Assembly (NCBI GenBank): GCA_937899785.1
Contig: CALCCG010000153.1
Location: forward strand, 1 to 64,000
Length of the DNA stretch: 64,000 nucleotides
Reading direction: 5' to 3'
Source: an uncultured Erythrobacter sp.
GTDB taxonomy: Bacteria > Pseudomonadota > Alphaproteobacteria > Sphingomonadales > Sphingomonadaceae
In this document: positions 26,493 to 35,721 of the stretch, piece by piece
Position numbering within the stretch: position 1 is the stretch's first letter
Layout of the letters: each line of letters starts with the position of its first letter
The notes under the pieces: generated by a model
The model's input: the letters and a program-made list of their open reading frames with translations, nothing else
Databases searched by the model: none
What the model was told of the DNA's origin: nothing
Made by a program: the position numbers and the translations under genes

Positions 26493-28062
26493 CGCCGTAA
26501 GCCCCCCATTCGCGGGTGAAGAGCTGCACGAGCGCTTGATTGTCCAGCCGGTTCACACCCGGTGCTGGCGCGCGCATGTCCTCCGGGAAAGCGCGCATGC
26601 GCTGCTCTTCGCTGGGGGTGAAATAGCGCAAACCTTCTGGCAAATCGCCCAAATCACCAAGCGTCGAGCGAGTGGCCAGCGTGAAGCCCCAATCGCCAAA
26701 GCTCGGTACATAGGTGTGATACGGTTGAACCGCGAAACCGGCAGCGGACAAGGTCGCGCCTATCATAGCGAAGCTCTTTGTGGACACGTAGGGCGCGGTG
26801 CTCTGGACACTCATAATCCCGGCAGGCGCAAGCAGCGCGCCCAGATTGCTATAGAATTCATAGCTGTAGAGGCGCCCAATCGAATAATTGGTCGGGTCGG
26901 GGAGGTCGACTAGGATCACGTCAAAGCGGCGGTTCGCGTCTCGCGCCCATGTAAAGGCGTCAGCGTTGACGACTTGGACGCGCGCGTCGCTGAACGCATC
27001 CTCGTTCAGGCGCCTTAGCGCGGGCGCCGTGCGAAAAAGCTCTGTGATCGAGGGGTCAAGATCGACCAGAGTCACGCCTGTGACCCGCTCCTCGCGCAGA
27101 ACCTCGCGCAAAGCGAGACCGTCTCCGCCGCCCAATATCAGCACCCTGTCAGGCGACGCCGACCGTGCCAGAGCCGGCCAGACAAGGCTTTCATGATAGC
27201 GGTACTCGTCGCGGCTTGAAAACTGCAGGTTGCCGTCCAGAAACAGGCGTATGTCGCCTTTGTTTTGGGTCAAGACGATGCGCTGGTACGGGCTCGACTG
27301 GGCGTAGATCAGCTTGTCGTTGTAGAGGCCCGCCTCCGATGCGCGTTGCAAGGCTTCGGATCCGATCGCTCCAGCAACCAAAAGACCGGCCACCGCGATG
27401 GCTGAGACACGCTCGGTCAAAAGCGATCGATCCCGGCGCAAACGAAAGACGAGCAGCAGCGCCACCAGAATATTGACAAAGCCAATCACGAAACCAGCCC
27501 GGATCAGGCCGACAAAGGGTACCAGCACCAGCGGAAACAGCAGCGAGGCGGCCAGCGCTCCGATATAGTCGTAGGTCAGCACGTTGGAGACCAAATCACC
27601 AAAGCTGAACTCATCCTTCAAAATGCGGATAAGGAGCGGGATTTCGAGCCCAACCAGAAAGCCGATCAACAGCACAAGGCCGTAGAGGATCGGACGAAAA
27701 TCATCGACCATCGGGAACAGCAAGAACAACGCCGCCGCCGATGTCCCGCCAATCAGCGCGATGATGATCTCAATCCGGATAAACCAGGCGAGCAGACGCC
27801 CTTCGATATAACGCGAGAACCAGCTGCCGATCCCCATCGCAAACAGATAGGTGCCGATGACGGTTGAAAACTGGGTGACGCTGTCGCCCAGAAGATAGGT
27901 CGCGATGGTGCCCGCAAGCAGCTCGTAGATCAGCCCGCAGGTCGCGACCACGAACACCGAAACCAGCAGGATCAGCGAGAGCCCTCGCGTCTCGGCGTCG
28001 CTGCCGGCCGGGCGCTTTGCGGTCACCCCCGCTGCCGCGGCAGCGGACGCGGTGTCAGCCAT
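26485..28062 (-). CDS. membrane-anchored spermidine synthase-like aminopropyltransferase
   Basis: This 525-residue protein joins about seven membrane helices (residues about 28-245, for example LSLILLVSVFVVATCGLIYE and GTYLFAMGIGSWFSRYIEG) to a cytoplasmic SpeE-like domain. The catalytic domain has YQRIVLTQ, LFLDGNLQFSSRDEYRYHE (polyamine pocket), the SAM-analogue motif VLILGGGDGLALREVL, the acidic loop VDLDPSI and LVDLPDPTNYSIGRLYS. It would transfer aminopropyl groups from decarboxylated SAM, made by the overlapping speD product. The substrate may be putrescine or something at the membrane. It overlaps DUF350 by eight bases. Confidence 0.88.
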   Translation of the reverse strand: MADTASAAAAAGVTAKRPAGSDAETRGLSLILLVSVFVVATCGLIYELLAGTIATYLLGDSVTQFSTVIGTYLFAMGIGSWFSRYIEGRLLAWFIRIEIIIALIGGTSAAALFLLFPMVDDFRPILYGLVLLIGFLVGLEIPLLIRILKDEFSFGDLVSNVLTYDYIGALAASLLFPLVLVPFVGLIRAGFVIGFVNILVALLLVFRLRRDRSLLTERVSAIAVAGLLVAGAIGSEALQRASEAGLYNDKLIYAQSSPYQRIVLTQNKGDIRLFLDGNLQFSSRDEYRYHESLVWPALARSASPDRVLILGGGDGLALREVLREERVTGVTLVDLDPSITELFRTAPALRRLNEDAFSDARVQVVNADAFTWARDANRRFDVILVDLPDPTNYSIGRLYSYEFYSNLGALLAPAGIMSVQSTAPYVSTKSFAMIGATLSAAGFAVQPYHTYVPSFGDWGFTLATRSTLGDLGDLPEGLRYFTPSEEQRMRAFPEDMRAPAPGVNRLDNQALVQLFTREWGAYGDD

Positions 28063-28264
28063 GGATAGCGGCGGCGATGATGATCGCGATCGAAAGCGCG
28101 CCCGCGCCTGCCAGCACCGCGACCGCAGTGTTGCGGTTGTCGATAATCTCCACGCGCAGCTTGGCCGGGGTTAGGATGTCGACAATCACGAAGGTGATCA
28201 GAAAAACGAAAATCCCCAGGAACGAATAGGCGAGGCTCGCCAGAAAGGTGTCGAGTGTGAGCAT
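28055..28264 (-). CDS. DUF350 membrane protein
   Basis: This 69-residue protein has two membrane helices (FLASLAYSFLGIFVFLITFV and the C-terminal AVAVLAGAGALSIAIIIAAA) around the conserved IVDILTPAKLRVEIIDNRNT, which fits one DUF350 hairpin (family often duplicated, as in E. coli YjfL). The ATG at 28264 has GGGGGAG upstream. An alternative start at 28321 overlaps the stop of the 46-residue gene as ATGA and would add 19 residues. It is coupled to the spermidine synthase gene. Confidence 0.85.
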   Translation of the reverse strand: MLTLDTFLASLAYSFLGIFVFLITFVIVDILTPAKLRVEIIDNRNTAVAVLAGAGALSIAIIIAAAIHG

Positions 28265-28317
28265 GGCTCCCCCAGATGCGGTTGCAAAAAAAGATATGAC
28301 GGTGATTCCAGAGTAGG

Positions 28318-28458
28318 TCATTTGTGTGTCGGCCCTCCCCCGCGCGAATAGATATTGCGCGCCTGGACGCCGTCGCCAAACGGCGAATAGCCATACCAGC
28401 TCGCCGTCGCGTGCAGGCCCACGCAGGCGACGCACCAGACTATGAACACTTTCATCAT
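28318..28458 (-). CDS. 46-residue hydrophobic microprotein
   Basis: This tiny frame begins MMKVFIVWCVACVGLHATAS, a membrane or signal-like helix with two cysteines, and continues with SWYGYSPFGDGVQARNIYSR to a basic tail. An AGGAG ribosome binding site lies at good spacing (28464-28468). It fits exactly between the DUF4178 and DUF350 genes of the operon, starting 15 bases after the former. It is a plausible real gene of unknown function; no family recognised. Confidence 0.6.
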   Translation of the reverse strand: MMKVFIVWCVACVGLHATASWYGYSPFGDGVQARNIYSRGGGPTHK

Positions 28459-28473
28459 TTTGGCGCTCCTGCC

Positions 28474-29790
28474 TTAGTCATCATCGTCCGCTCCATCATA
28501 ACCGCTTTGGCGCTTGCTCTCGAAATTTGCCGCGCGCAGGCCGATCCACACGACCGGACCGAACAGCGCGATGAGCAGCAAAACGAGATGCGAATTGAAG
28601 GTCCCGTTGGATCGCACCACAACCGTAACGGGTCGCCCCTGTCCACTGATCGCGAGCGGTGAGGGACTCGACTGCCGCGACGCCGCGCCGGGAAGCTCGT
28701 CTTCAGGCAGCAAAACTTCGGCGGTCAGGCGATAGGTTCCGGGCGGGACAGCGGAGATCTTGACCGTGCCGCGCCGGTCGTCTTCCTTCCAGTCACGCCC
28801 ATAATAATATTCGATCGGCTGGCTCGCGATGATCTCTTCATCGGTGGCCGTGTTGGTCAGCGTGTATTCGAGATACATCCAATTGTTGTCGCCCGGATCG
28901 CCACGCGCGGTGATCGTAAACGGACGCGCGCGCCCGGTCACGGTGAGCGTGCCCACATCAAAGCTTCGCGCAGATGTCGCCGGATTGGCGGTGAAGGCCT
29001 GGCTGCGTTCCTCACCCTCAAAGGACAGGAGGATCGAAACCAGGATAGCGGCGACAAAAGCAATCCCGGCGACCAGGGCAGAGGTCTTGAAGCCATCGCC
29101 ATACGGGTTGGGTTGGTGCGGTTGCGGGTAATAGCCGGTCTTGGGGAACTGCCCGGTGTCCTCGACACCAAAAGCCTTGGACACATCGGCCGAAGGGATG
29201 AACTCCTCCAGAGTCCAGTTGAACTCGTCGCCGGTCATCTCGCAGCTCAGCACGCGGCCCCCGCCGACATAGCTGGTCGATTTGACCTTGTCGCCTTTCT
29301 TGACCTGCCAGTAAAATTCGCCAATCGCGCGTTCGATCTTGCTTTCGGCTGGGTCGTAAATGCGTTTCATCCGATTGCCGGCGTACCGAAAGGCGCTTTG
29401 ATTGGGGTGTGCGGGCTGCGCGAGGATGGGTGTGCCTACGCTCCAGCCGCTGGCCTGGAGGACTAGCCAGCGATAGCCGTGATAGGGATTGAAAAGGAGA
29501 AACTCCTCCCACTGGTCCCAGCCGTCGTTCTTTTCGATGTTTCCGACGCAGACCCACTCTGTATCGTCGATCACCCCCTTGGTGCCCAGCGGAATGTGGA
29601 GCGCCTTGGCCGCTTCGACATGCTGCGCGATGAGGCGCGTCTCATCGCCCGAAAGATCAATCTCACTGCCGCAATACTGACAGACATGCTTGGTTGAATA
29701 GCCCGCGGCGTACAGATCAAATGCCCCCCCGCAGGACGGGCATTCAAGCGCCTTGGTCGAGGCGGCTTGCGGTGTTGCGGGCGCGTTCAC
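28474..29790 (-). CDS. DUF4178 protein with N-terminal zinc ribbon and two membrane helices
   Basis: This 438-residue protein begins with a zinc ribbon (Cys17-x2-Cys20 and Cys37-x2-Cys40, CPSC and CQYC), followed by a DUF4178 domain (TEWVCVGNIEKND ... EEFLLFNPYHGYRWLVLQ), then a membrane helix (TSALVAGIAFVAAILVSILL), a beta-rich extracytoplasmic domain and a second helix near the C-terminus (HLVLLLIALFGPVVWIGL). The tail is acidic. The GTG start overlaps the stop of the upstream DUF4178 gene. It looks like a membrane adaptor with a cytoplasmic sensor; biochemical function is unknown. Confidence 0.8.
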   Translation of the reverse strand: MNAPATPQAASTKALECPSCGGAFDLYAAGYSTKHVCQYCGSEIDLSGDETRLIAQHVEAAKALHIPLGTKGVIDDTEWVCVGNIEKNDGWDQWEEFLLFNPYHGYRWLVLQASGWSVGTPILAQPAHPNQSAFRYAGNRMKRIYDPAESKIERAIGEFYWQVKKGDKVKSTSYVGGGRVLSCEMTGDEFNWTLEEFIPSADVSKAFGVEDTGQFPKTGYYPQPHQPNPYGDGFKTSALVAGIAFVAAILVSILLSFEGEERSQAFTANPATSARSFDVGTLTVTGRARPFTITARGDPGDNNWMYLEYTLTNTATDEEIIASQPIEYYYGRDWKEDDRRGTVKISAVPPGTYRLTAEVLLPEDELPGAASRQSSPSPLAISGQGRPVTVVVRSNGTFNSHLVLLLIALFGPVVWIGLRAANFESKRQSGYDGADDDD

Positions 29791-30467
29791 CCGGCCACCT
29801 CAAAACTGGGCGCAGACCAGTGATCGAACCGGCGCAGATTGGCGGGCTCAAGATCGGCGAGAAGATAATACGACCCGCGCCAAAGACTGTGTCCATCGCG
29901 GTCCACCTGAAAGGTGACGACAGAGCCCTTTTTGGTGCGCAGATCGATGCTGAAACGCGGCTGATCGGCGGCGATGATATGCGGCAGCGAGCCTTCAACC
30001 GCGATACAGCGCACCGTCTTCGTATCAGCGAGGAAGTGAGGCGTGCCGTCGATCCAGATCTGTTCGCCCATCGCCTCGCGCCCCTTTTGATAGGCGCGTT
30101 CAAGGCTGGCGGCCTCTTCGGTGGTGGCCTCAACCTCTTTCATCACCATGTAACTGCCGGATTCCTCGGCGACCCAGAACGCCTCGCCGTTAGGAAATTG
30201 CAGCAGCCATTCGTTCCAAAAACCGCCATCATACGCCCAGCGTTCGCGCCCAACGATCTCTCCGCGCACGCCGCCCACACTCAGGCGCGTGCCGATCTGG
30301 ATCGGGCTGACATCAAAGGGGACCCGGCCAGCCTCGCCCACCTTGGAAAGCTGGTCGCCCGCTTTGCTGAGCAGCGAATGGCAAAAGCCGCACGTGACCA
30401 CCGGAAGGCCGGGTTCACCCGTGCCAATCAGTGCCCCGCAATTCGGGCAGTTCTGCTCTGGCTGCAT
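29787..30467 (-). CDS. small DUF4178 zinc-ribbon protein
   Basis: This 226-residue soluble protein has a zinc ribbon (Cys7, Cys10, Cys26, Cys29 in CPNC and CGFC) followed by one DUF4178-type beta domain (IGTRLSVGGVRGEIVGRERW ... GGFWNEWLLQFPNGEAFWVA). It lacks the membrane helices of the next gene and looks like its shorter paralogue. It lies 23 bases after the SPFH gene and overlaps the following gene by four bases. Function unknown. Confidence 0.8.
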   Translation of the reverse strand: MQPEQNCPNCGALIGTGEPGLPVVTCGFCHSLLSKAGDQLSKVGEAGRVPFDVSPIQIGTRLSVGGVRGEIVGRERWAYDGGFWNEWLLQFPNGEAFWVAEESGSYMVMKEVEATTEEAASLERAYQKGREAMGEQIWIDGTPHFLADTKTVRCIAVEGSLPHIIAADQPRFSIDLRTKKGSVVTFQVDRDGHSLWRGSYYLLADLEPANLRRFDHWSAPSFEVAG

Positions 30468-30490
30468 CCCTTTGGTCCCCCAGAGCTCGG

Positions 30491-31501
30491 CTACATGATT
30501 TTGGAAAGGAGTTGGGCTTTCTTCGCCTCGAACTCCTCCTGGCTAAGCGCGCCAGCCTTGTGCAGAGCGTGGAGTTTCTCAATGACCTTGATCGGATCCT
30601 CAGCCGGCGGTGCGCCGGGAGCCGGTGCGGGCGCTGCGCCGGTTGCGCCGGCGATCCCGCCCGTAAGGCCGCCCTGCATCACCTGACCCAGCGCCATCGC
30701 CGCCGCGACGCCCGCGCCCGCTCCCGCGACGCCACCCGAAGCCGCCATCGCTTCATCGAGCGAATCCGCCGCCTTGAAGGTCGCGTAATCCTGGAGGTTG
30801 CCGACCGCGCCCATCGAAGCGCGGTTGTCGATCGCCTCTTGCACCTTTTCCGGCAACGAAAGGCTTTCAACGAACAGGGTCGGTATAACGATGCCCCATT
30901 GATCGGTGGCGTTATCAGCGGCCTGTTGCAGCTCTTGGCTGAGCGCCGCCTGATCAGCGGCCATGTCAAGGAACGGCGTCTTGCCCGATCCGAGCAGCGC
31001 GGCCAGGCTGGTCGCGATGATCGAACGCATTTGCGCTTCCATATCGCTGATCCACAGCTGGTCGAGATTGGCGAAAGTGGTGTTGTAGAATTGATCAACA
31101 CTGCCAAGACGGAAGGAATAGGTGCCAAAGGCGCGGATGCGCACCGCGCCAAACTCCGGATCGCGCACCGTGATCGGCTGCGCGGTGCCCCACTTCAAGC
31201 CGGTGATTTCGCGCGTGGAGAAGAAGATCACGTCCGATTTGAACGGCGATTTGAAACCCTTGTCACAGTTTTCAAGCGAGGTGATGATCGGAAGCGTGTC
31301 GGTGTGCAGCTCGTACATGACGGGCTCAAAATGATCGGCCAGCGTGCCGTTGTTGAGAAACACCGCCTGCTGCCCTTCGCGCACGGTGAGCTTGGCCCCG
31401 TACTGGATTTCATTGTCCTCCATCGGCACCCGATAGGCGAGTTGCCCGGGACGCTCGTCCCACTCGATGATGTCAATGAACTGTTTGGAAAAGAAACCCA
31501 T
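30491..31501 (-). CDS. SPFH (band 7)-like protein with C-terminal SHOCT domain
   Basis: This 336-residue protein resembles the YdjI/virion-core-like branch of SPFH proteins. It begins MGFFSKQFIDIIEWDERPGQ, has an SPFH-like beta domain (GAKLTVREGQQAVFLNNGTL, ITVRDPEFGAVRIRAFGTYS), a helical region, an Ala/Gly-rich segment (residues about 245-295) and a SHOCT module (IEKLHALHKAGALSQEEFEA). SPFH proteins scaffold membrane microdomains. The ATG at 31501 has GGGGGA upstream. It appears to be the first gene of the operon that ends with the polyamine genes. Confidence 0.85.
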   Translation of the reverse strand: MGFFSKQFIDIIEWDERPGQLAYRVPMEDNEIQYGAKLTVREGQQAVFLNNGTLADHFEPVMYELHTDTLPIITSLENCDKGFKSPFKSDVIFFSTREITGLKWGTAQPITVRDPEFGAVRIRAFGTYSFRLGSVDQFYNTTFANLDQLWISDMEAQMRSIIATSLAALLGSGKTPFLDMAADQAALSQELQQAADNATDQWGIVIPTLFVESLSLPEKVQEAIDNRASMGAVGNLQDYATFKAADSLDEAMAASGGVAGAGAGVAAAMALGQVMQGGLTGGIAGATGAAPAPAPGAPPAEDPIKVIEKLHALHKAGALSQEEFEAKKAQLLSKIM

Positions 31502-31615
31502 TGTGTCCCCCAAAAGCTGGCTGCGTCTTGCGCCATTATGCACAGCACATGTTAAAGGGAACTGAGGGCGTATGCCAAGGGGGCGTTCGCGACAATCCGC
31601 GTCCTTGTCGCGTTT
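31502..31615. promoter_or_regulatory. gap holding the SPFH/polyamine operon promoter
   Basis: This 114-base gap between proA and the SPFH gene must carry the operon promoter. Read on the minus strand it has CATAAT about 45 bases upstream of the start as a possible -10. I cannot assign a -35. Confidence 0.3.
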
Positions 31616-32878
31616 TTAGGGCCGCGTCTGACCGTCTCCGCGTACAAGGTATTTGAAGCTGGTGAGCTGTTCGAGCCCGACCGGCCCGCGCGCGTGCATT
31701 TTGCCGGTGGCGATACCGATCTCAGCGCCCATCCCAAATTCGCCGCCATCAGCGAACTGGGTCGAAGTGTTGTGCAACACAATTGCGCTGTCGATCTCAG
31801 TCAAAAAGCGCCGCGCGGCGTGGGCGTCTTCAGTCAAGATAGCGTCGGTGTGATGGGATGAGTGCCGGGCCACAAAGTCGAGGGCTTCCTCAAGGCCGCT
31901 GACCACTTTGATCGAAGCGATCGCGTCAAGATATTCGGTGTCGAAATCCGCGGGCGCGGCGGGTTTGCCCCGCGCGTCGATAGCAACGCTGCGCGCGTCA
32001 CCACGAAACTCACAATCGGGCATGGCGTCAAGAATGGCGGGAATGGCTTGGCGGGCCAGGCTTTCATCAATGACAAGGCTTTCGGTAGCCCCGCAAATTC
32101 CGGTCCGGCGCAGCTTCGCGTTGCGGATGATCGGAACCGCCTTGGCCAGATCGGCGTCGGCGTGGACATAGGTGTGGCAATTGCCATCAAGATGCAAAAG
32201 CGTTGGCACCTTGGCCTGATCGCGCACCAACTCGGTGAGCCCGCGACCCCCGCGCGGAATGACCAGATCAATATGGTCAACCGCGCCAAGCAGCTCGGCC
32301 ACCGCTGCGCGCGCGGTGGTCTGCACGGTCTGCACAGCCTCCTTGGGCAAACCCGCCGCCGCCAGGCCCGCTTGCAGGCATTCGACGATCACGCGAGTGG
32401 AATGGCGGCTTTCCGACCCACCGCGCAAGATCACCGCATTGCCCGATTTCAAACACAAGCCGCTCGCGTCCGAGCCGACATTGGGCCGGGATTCGTAGAT
32501 CATGCCGATCACACCGATTGGCACTGCGACGCGCTCAATCCGCAAACCGTTGGGCCGCTCAAAGGTCGCGAGAACGCGCCCGACCGGATCGGGCAGGCGG
32601 GCGATGTCCTCCAGCGCGCTCGCCATCGCCTCGACACGCGCCGGATCAAGCATCAGCCGATCAATAAAGCTGTCCAGCTTTGCGCCCTGAACGCTCTCGA
32701 CATCTTTGGCGTTTGCCTCAACCAACGCCTCGCTAGCCGCCCGCATGGCTTGCGCAGCGGCGCAAAGCGCGGCGTTCCTTGTCTGCGAATCCGCCACCCG
32801 CAGCGCGCGCGAAGCGGCTTTGGCACGCTCGCCAAGCTGCGCGATGTGAATAGCGGGATCGAGGTTCTGGTCAGTCAT
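31616..32878 (-). CDS. proA: gamma-glutamyl phosphate reductase
   Basis: ProA reduces gamma-glutamyl phosphate to glutamate-5-semialdehyde in proline synthesis. It is 420 residues. Family segments include [20 protein letters not shown] (read from [12 protein letters not shown]), the nucleophile Cys in [14 protein letters not shown], and the C-terminal [20 protein letters not shown]. proB is not in the window. Confidence 0.96.
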   Translation of the reverse strand: MTDQNLDPAIHIAQLGERAKAASRALRVADSQTRNAALCAAAQAMRAASEALVEANAKDVESVQGAKLDSFIDRLMLDPARVEAMASALEDIARLPDPVGRVLATFERPNGLRIERVAVPIGVIGMIYESRPNVGSDASGLCLKSGNAVILRGGSESRHSTRVIVECLQAGLAAAGLPKEAVQTVQTTARAAVAELLGAVDHIDLVIPRGGRGLTELVRDQAKVPTLLHLDGNCHTYVHADADLAKAVPIIRNAKLRRTGICGATESLVIDESLARQAIPAILDAMPDCEFRGDARSVAIDARGKPAAPADFDTEYLDAIASIKVVSGLEEALDFVARHSSHHTDAILTEDAHAARRFLTEIDSAIVLHNTSTQFADGGEFGMGAEIGIATGKMHARGPVGLEQLTSFKYLVRGDGQTRP

Positions 32879-33120
32879 GTCAGGCCTTCAAAAAGGTCTC
32901 CCATAGCGAACGCGGGCGTCAGCGCCGCTACGGAACCGGGCCACGGCGTTAGACGCATTCTTGCGCGCGAGCCACCACTTATCATCCAGATCGCTCAATC
33001 CCCGCAACGCTTTGCAACAAAAGAATTCCGCGAGCGCGCCGTTCCCCCTTGATCTTTGTCATATTCCCGGCATGACACCGCGCGTGGTTGGATGCCGAAA
33101 CCAATTTGGGAGCTGTACAC
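32879..33120. promoter_or_regulatory. divergent gap proA / acyl-CoA dehydrogenase pair
   Basis: No gene is visible in these 242 bases. A GGGAG ribosome binding site lies just before the plus-strand acyl-CoA dehydrogenase start. Confidence 0.4.
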
Positions 33121-34320
33121 ATGAACCTCGATTTCACCCCGGAAGAGCAGGCGTTTCGCGACGAAGTGCGCGCCTTTATCGAAGCCAACTATCCCAAGCA
33201 TCTCTTAGACGCTGGCATGCGCGAAGATCTCCCGCGTGAAGACTTTGTCGCGTGGCACAAGATTCTGGGCGAAAAAGGCTGGTCGGTGCCGGCGTGGCCA
33301 ACCGAGTATGGCGGAACGGGCTGGACGCCGACGCAGCGCTATATCTGGTCCGAAGAAAACGCGCGCGTCAACGCGATGATGCCGCTGCCTTTCGGCGTCT
33401 CGATGGTGGGCCCGGTGATCTATTCCTTCGGCAATGAGGAACAAAAGGCCAAATATCTACCCGGCATTCGCGATGGCAGCGTGTGGTGGTGTCAGGGCTA
33501 TTCAGAGCCGGGCGCGGGCTCAGACCTTGCCAGTCTTAAGACCACCGCAGTGCGCGATGGCGACCATTACATCATCAACGGCCAAAAGACCTGGACCACG
33601 CTTGCGCAATACGCGGATTGGGGCTTTTTCCTGTGCCGCACCAACCCCGACGCGCCCAAGCCGCAGCAAGGCATCAGCTTTATCCTGATCGACATGAAGA
33701 CGCCCGGCGTCGAAGTGAAGCCGATCCAATTGCTCGATGGCACACACGAAGTGAACGAAACCTGGCTCACCGATGTGCGCGTGCCGGTCGAAAACCGCAT
33801 CGGCGAAGAGAATATGGGATGGACCTACGCCAAGTTCCTGCTTGCGCATGAGCGCAGCGGAATTGCCGGGGTCGCGCGGTCCAAGCGCGGCGTTGAAAAA
33901 CTGCGCGATATTGCCGGCACGGAAACGCTCGACGGCGAACCGCTGATGGAAGACTTCGACTTTGCGCGCAAAGTCAGCCAGCTTGAGATTGATCTCGCAG
34001 CGCTTGAAATCACCGAACTGCGCACGCTGGCGGGTGAGCAGGCGGGCAAAGGGCCCGGCCCGGAAAGCTCGATCCTCAAGATCAAGGGCACCGAAATCCA
34101 GCAACGCCTGACCGAGCTCACGCTGGAGGCGGTGGGCAGCTATGGCACGCCCTATTACGGCAGCATCGCCAACGACACCGGATCGAATGAATATCCGATC
34201 GGTCCGGATTACGCGTCGCATTCAGCGGCGGCGTATTTCAACATGCGCAAGACCTCGATCTATGGCGGATCGAACGAAATTCAGCGCAACATCATCACCA
34301 AAATGATCCTCGGCCTTTAA
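33121..34320 (+). CDS. acyl-CoA dehydrogenase, first subunit of a pair
   Basis: This 399-residue flavoprotein has MNLDFTPEEQAFRDEVRAFI at the start, the FAD/substrate segments GYSEPGAGSDLASLKT and GQKTWTTLAQYAD, and a C-terminal IYGGSNEIQRNIITKMILG. The position of the Glu found in short/medium-chain enzymes (YEGT) is Gly here, as in many FadE-type proteins where the base lies elsewhere. A second, dissimilar acyl-CoA dehydrogenase follows 47 bases downstream, a layout known from heteromeric enzymes that act on CoA esters of ring or side-chain substrates. Confidence 0.88.
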   Translation: MNLDFTPEEQAFRDEVRAFIEANYPKHLLDAGMREDLPREDFVAWHKILGEKGWSVPAWPTEYGGTGWTPTQRYIWSEENARVNAMMPLPFGVSMVGPVIYSFGNEEQKAKYLPGIRDGSVWWCQGYSEPGAGSDLASLKTTAVRDGDHYIINGQKTWTTLAQYADWGFFLCRTNPDAPKPQQGISFILIDMKTPGVEVKPIQLLDGTHEVNETWLTDVRVPVENRIGEENMGWTYAKFLLAHERSGIAGVARSKRGVEKLRDIAGTETLDGEPLMEDFDFARKVSQLEIDLAALEITELRTLAGEQAGKGPGPESSILKIKGTEIQQRLTELTLEAVGSYGTPYYGSIANDTGSNEYPIGPDYASHSAAAYFNMRKTSIYGGSNEIQRNIITKMILGL

Positions 34321-34367
34321 GGCCGGGGACACCCAAAAAGAACACCCCTTTGGGAGGGACACACGAC

Positions 34368-35498
34368 GTGGATTTCAATTTCACCGAAGAACAGGACATG
34401 GTGCGCGATGGTCTTTCGCGCCTGGTGCGTGAACAATATGAGTGGGAAACGCGCCGCAAGGCGATCGCCAGCGAAGCGGGCTGGAGTCCGGATATCTGGG
34501 CGCAACTGGCCGAGCTGGGCATCCTCGGCATGCCGTTTAGCGAAGATGTCGGCGGCTTTGGCGGCGGTGCGGTGGACGCGATGGTCGTCATGGAAGAGTT
34601 CGGCAAAGGCCTGGTGATCGAGCCCTTCGTGCCCAGCGTGGTGTGCGCGGGCGGCTTTTTGAAGCACGCGGGCACTCCGGCTCAACAAGAAGAGCACATC
34701 TCCGCGATCATCAGCGGAGAGCGAGTTTTTGCCTTTGCCTACGCCGAGCCGAAGGGTCGCTATGACTACGCCGATCTCGAAACCACCGCGAAGAAGACGG
34801 GCGACGCCTACACCTTGAACGGCCATAAGGCGGTTGTGATCGGCGCGCCCTGGGCGAGCCATCTGATTGTCACCGCCCGCACCGCCGGTGAACGCCGCGA
34901 CAAGGAGGGTGTGAGCGTCTTCGTCGTCGACAAGTCGAGCGCGGGCGTGGTGACGCGCGATTACCAGACGGTGGATGGCCGCCGGGCTTCGGAAGTGTAT
35001 TTCGAAAATGTCTCGGTCCCGGCCGATGCGCTTATCGGGGAAGAAGGCGCTGCTTTGCCCCTGATTGAGCTCGTCACCGACGAAGCGATCGCTGCGCAAT
35101 GCGCCGAGGCGTGCGGCGCGATGAAAGTCGCTCACGCGCAAACGGTGGACTATTCGCGCCAACGCAAGCAGTTCGGCGTTCCGATCGGTTCGTTCCAGGT
35201 GCTCCAGCACCGTATGGTGGATATGTACACCGCTTACGAGACCGCCGTATCGCTCACCTATCTCGCGACGCTCAAGCTAGGCGAGCCCGAGAAGGAGCGC
35301 AAACGCCACGCATCCGCTGCGAAGGTGGGCGTCGGCCAATCGGCGCGCTTTATCGGTCAGGAGGCGGTGCAGATTCACGGTGGGAACGGCGTGACCGATG
35401 AATACGCGATCGGCCATTACTTCAAGCGTCTGACGATCTTTGAAGGCGAATTTGGCAACGTAGACCACCACATGAAGCGGCACGTCGCGCTGGGCTAG
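34368..35498 (+). CDS. acyl-CoA dehydrogenase, second subunit of a pair
   Basis: This 376-residue partner starts at a GTG (VDFNFTEEQDMVRDGLSRLV) ten bases after GGGAGG. It has MPFSEDVGGFGGGAVDAMVV, SRQRKQFGVPIGSFQVLQHR and EAVQIHGGNGVTDEYAIGHY. The C-terminal segment TIFEGEFGNVDHHMKR has Glu near the catalytic position. The AYAEPKGRYDYADLETTA region differs from the usual FAD-contacting SEPxAGSD motif, so FAD may be held mainly by the other subunit. Heteromer formation is an inference. Confidence 0.85.
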   Translation: MDFNFTEEQDMVRDGLSRLVREQYEWETRRKAIASEAGWSPDIWAQLAELGILGMPFSEDVGGFGGGAVDAMVVMEEFGKGLVIEPFVPSVVCAGGFLKHAGTPAQQEEHISAIISGERVFAFAYAEPKGRYDYADLETTAKKTGDAYTLNGHKAVVIGAPWASHLIVTARTAGERRDKEGVSVFVVDKSSAGVVTRDYQTVDGRRASEVYFENVSVPADALIGEEGAALPLIELVTDEAIAAQCAEACGAMKVAHAQTVDYSRQRKQFGVPIGSFQVLQHRMVDMYTAYETAVSLTYLATLKLGEPEKERKRHASAAKVGVGQSARFIGQEAVQIHGGNGVTDEYAIGHYFKRLTIFEGEFGNVDHHMKRHVALG

Positions 35499-35721
35499 GC
35501 CACGCTCACTTTATCTCCAGCCATTGGCATGAGGGCCGGCCCGGTTTTTTCGACAGACGTATAAGAGCGCGTCGGGAATTCGGGCTGGTCCAACACGCAT
35601 TTGAGCGCCCCTCTTGCGCCAGCGGGCGGTGCAATCGGGGGATTTGCGGGCTTTTCCCGATGCCGCCGCGTCGCTTTTGGTCTAGAAGTCCCGGCCTAAG
35701 AGCGGCAAGGGATGCCAACGC
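35499..35721. promoter_or_regulatory. gap upstream of the zwf-edd-glk operon
   Basis: The 223-base gap holds no gene. It should contain the operon promoter, but I see no distinct operator or terminator. Confidence 0.35.
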
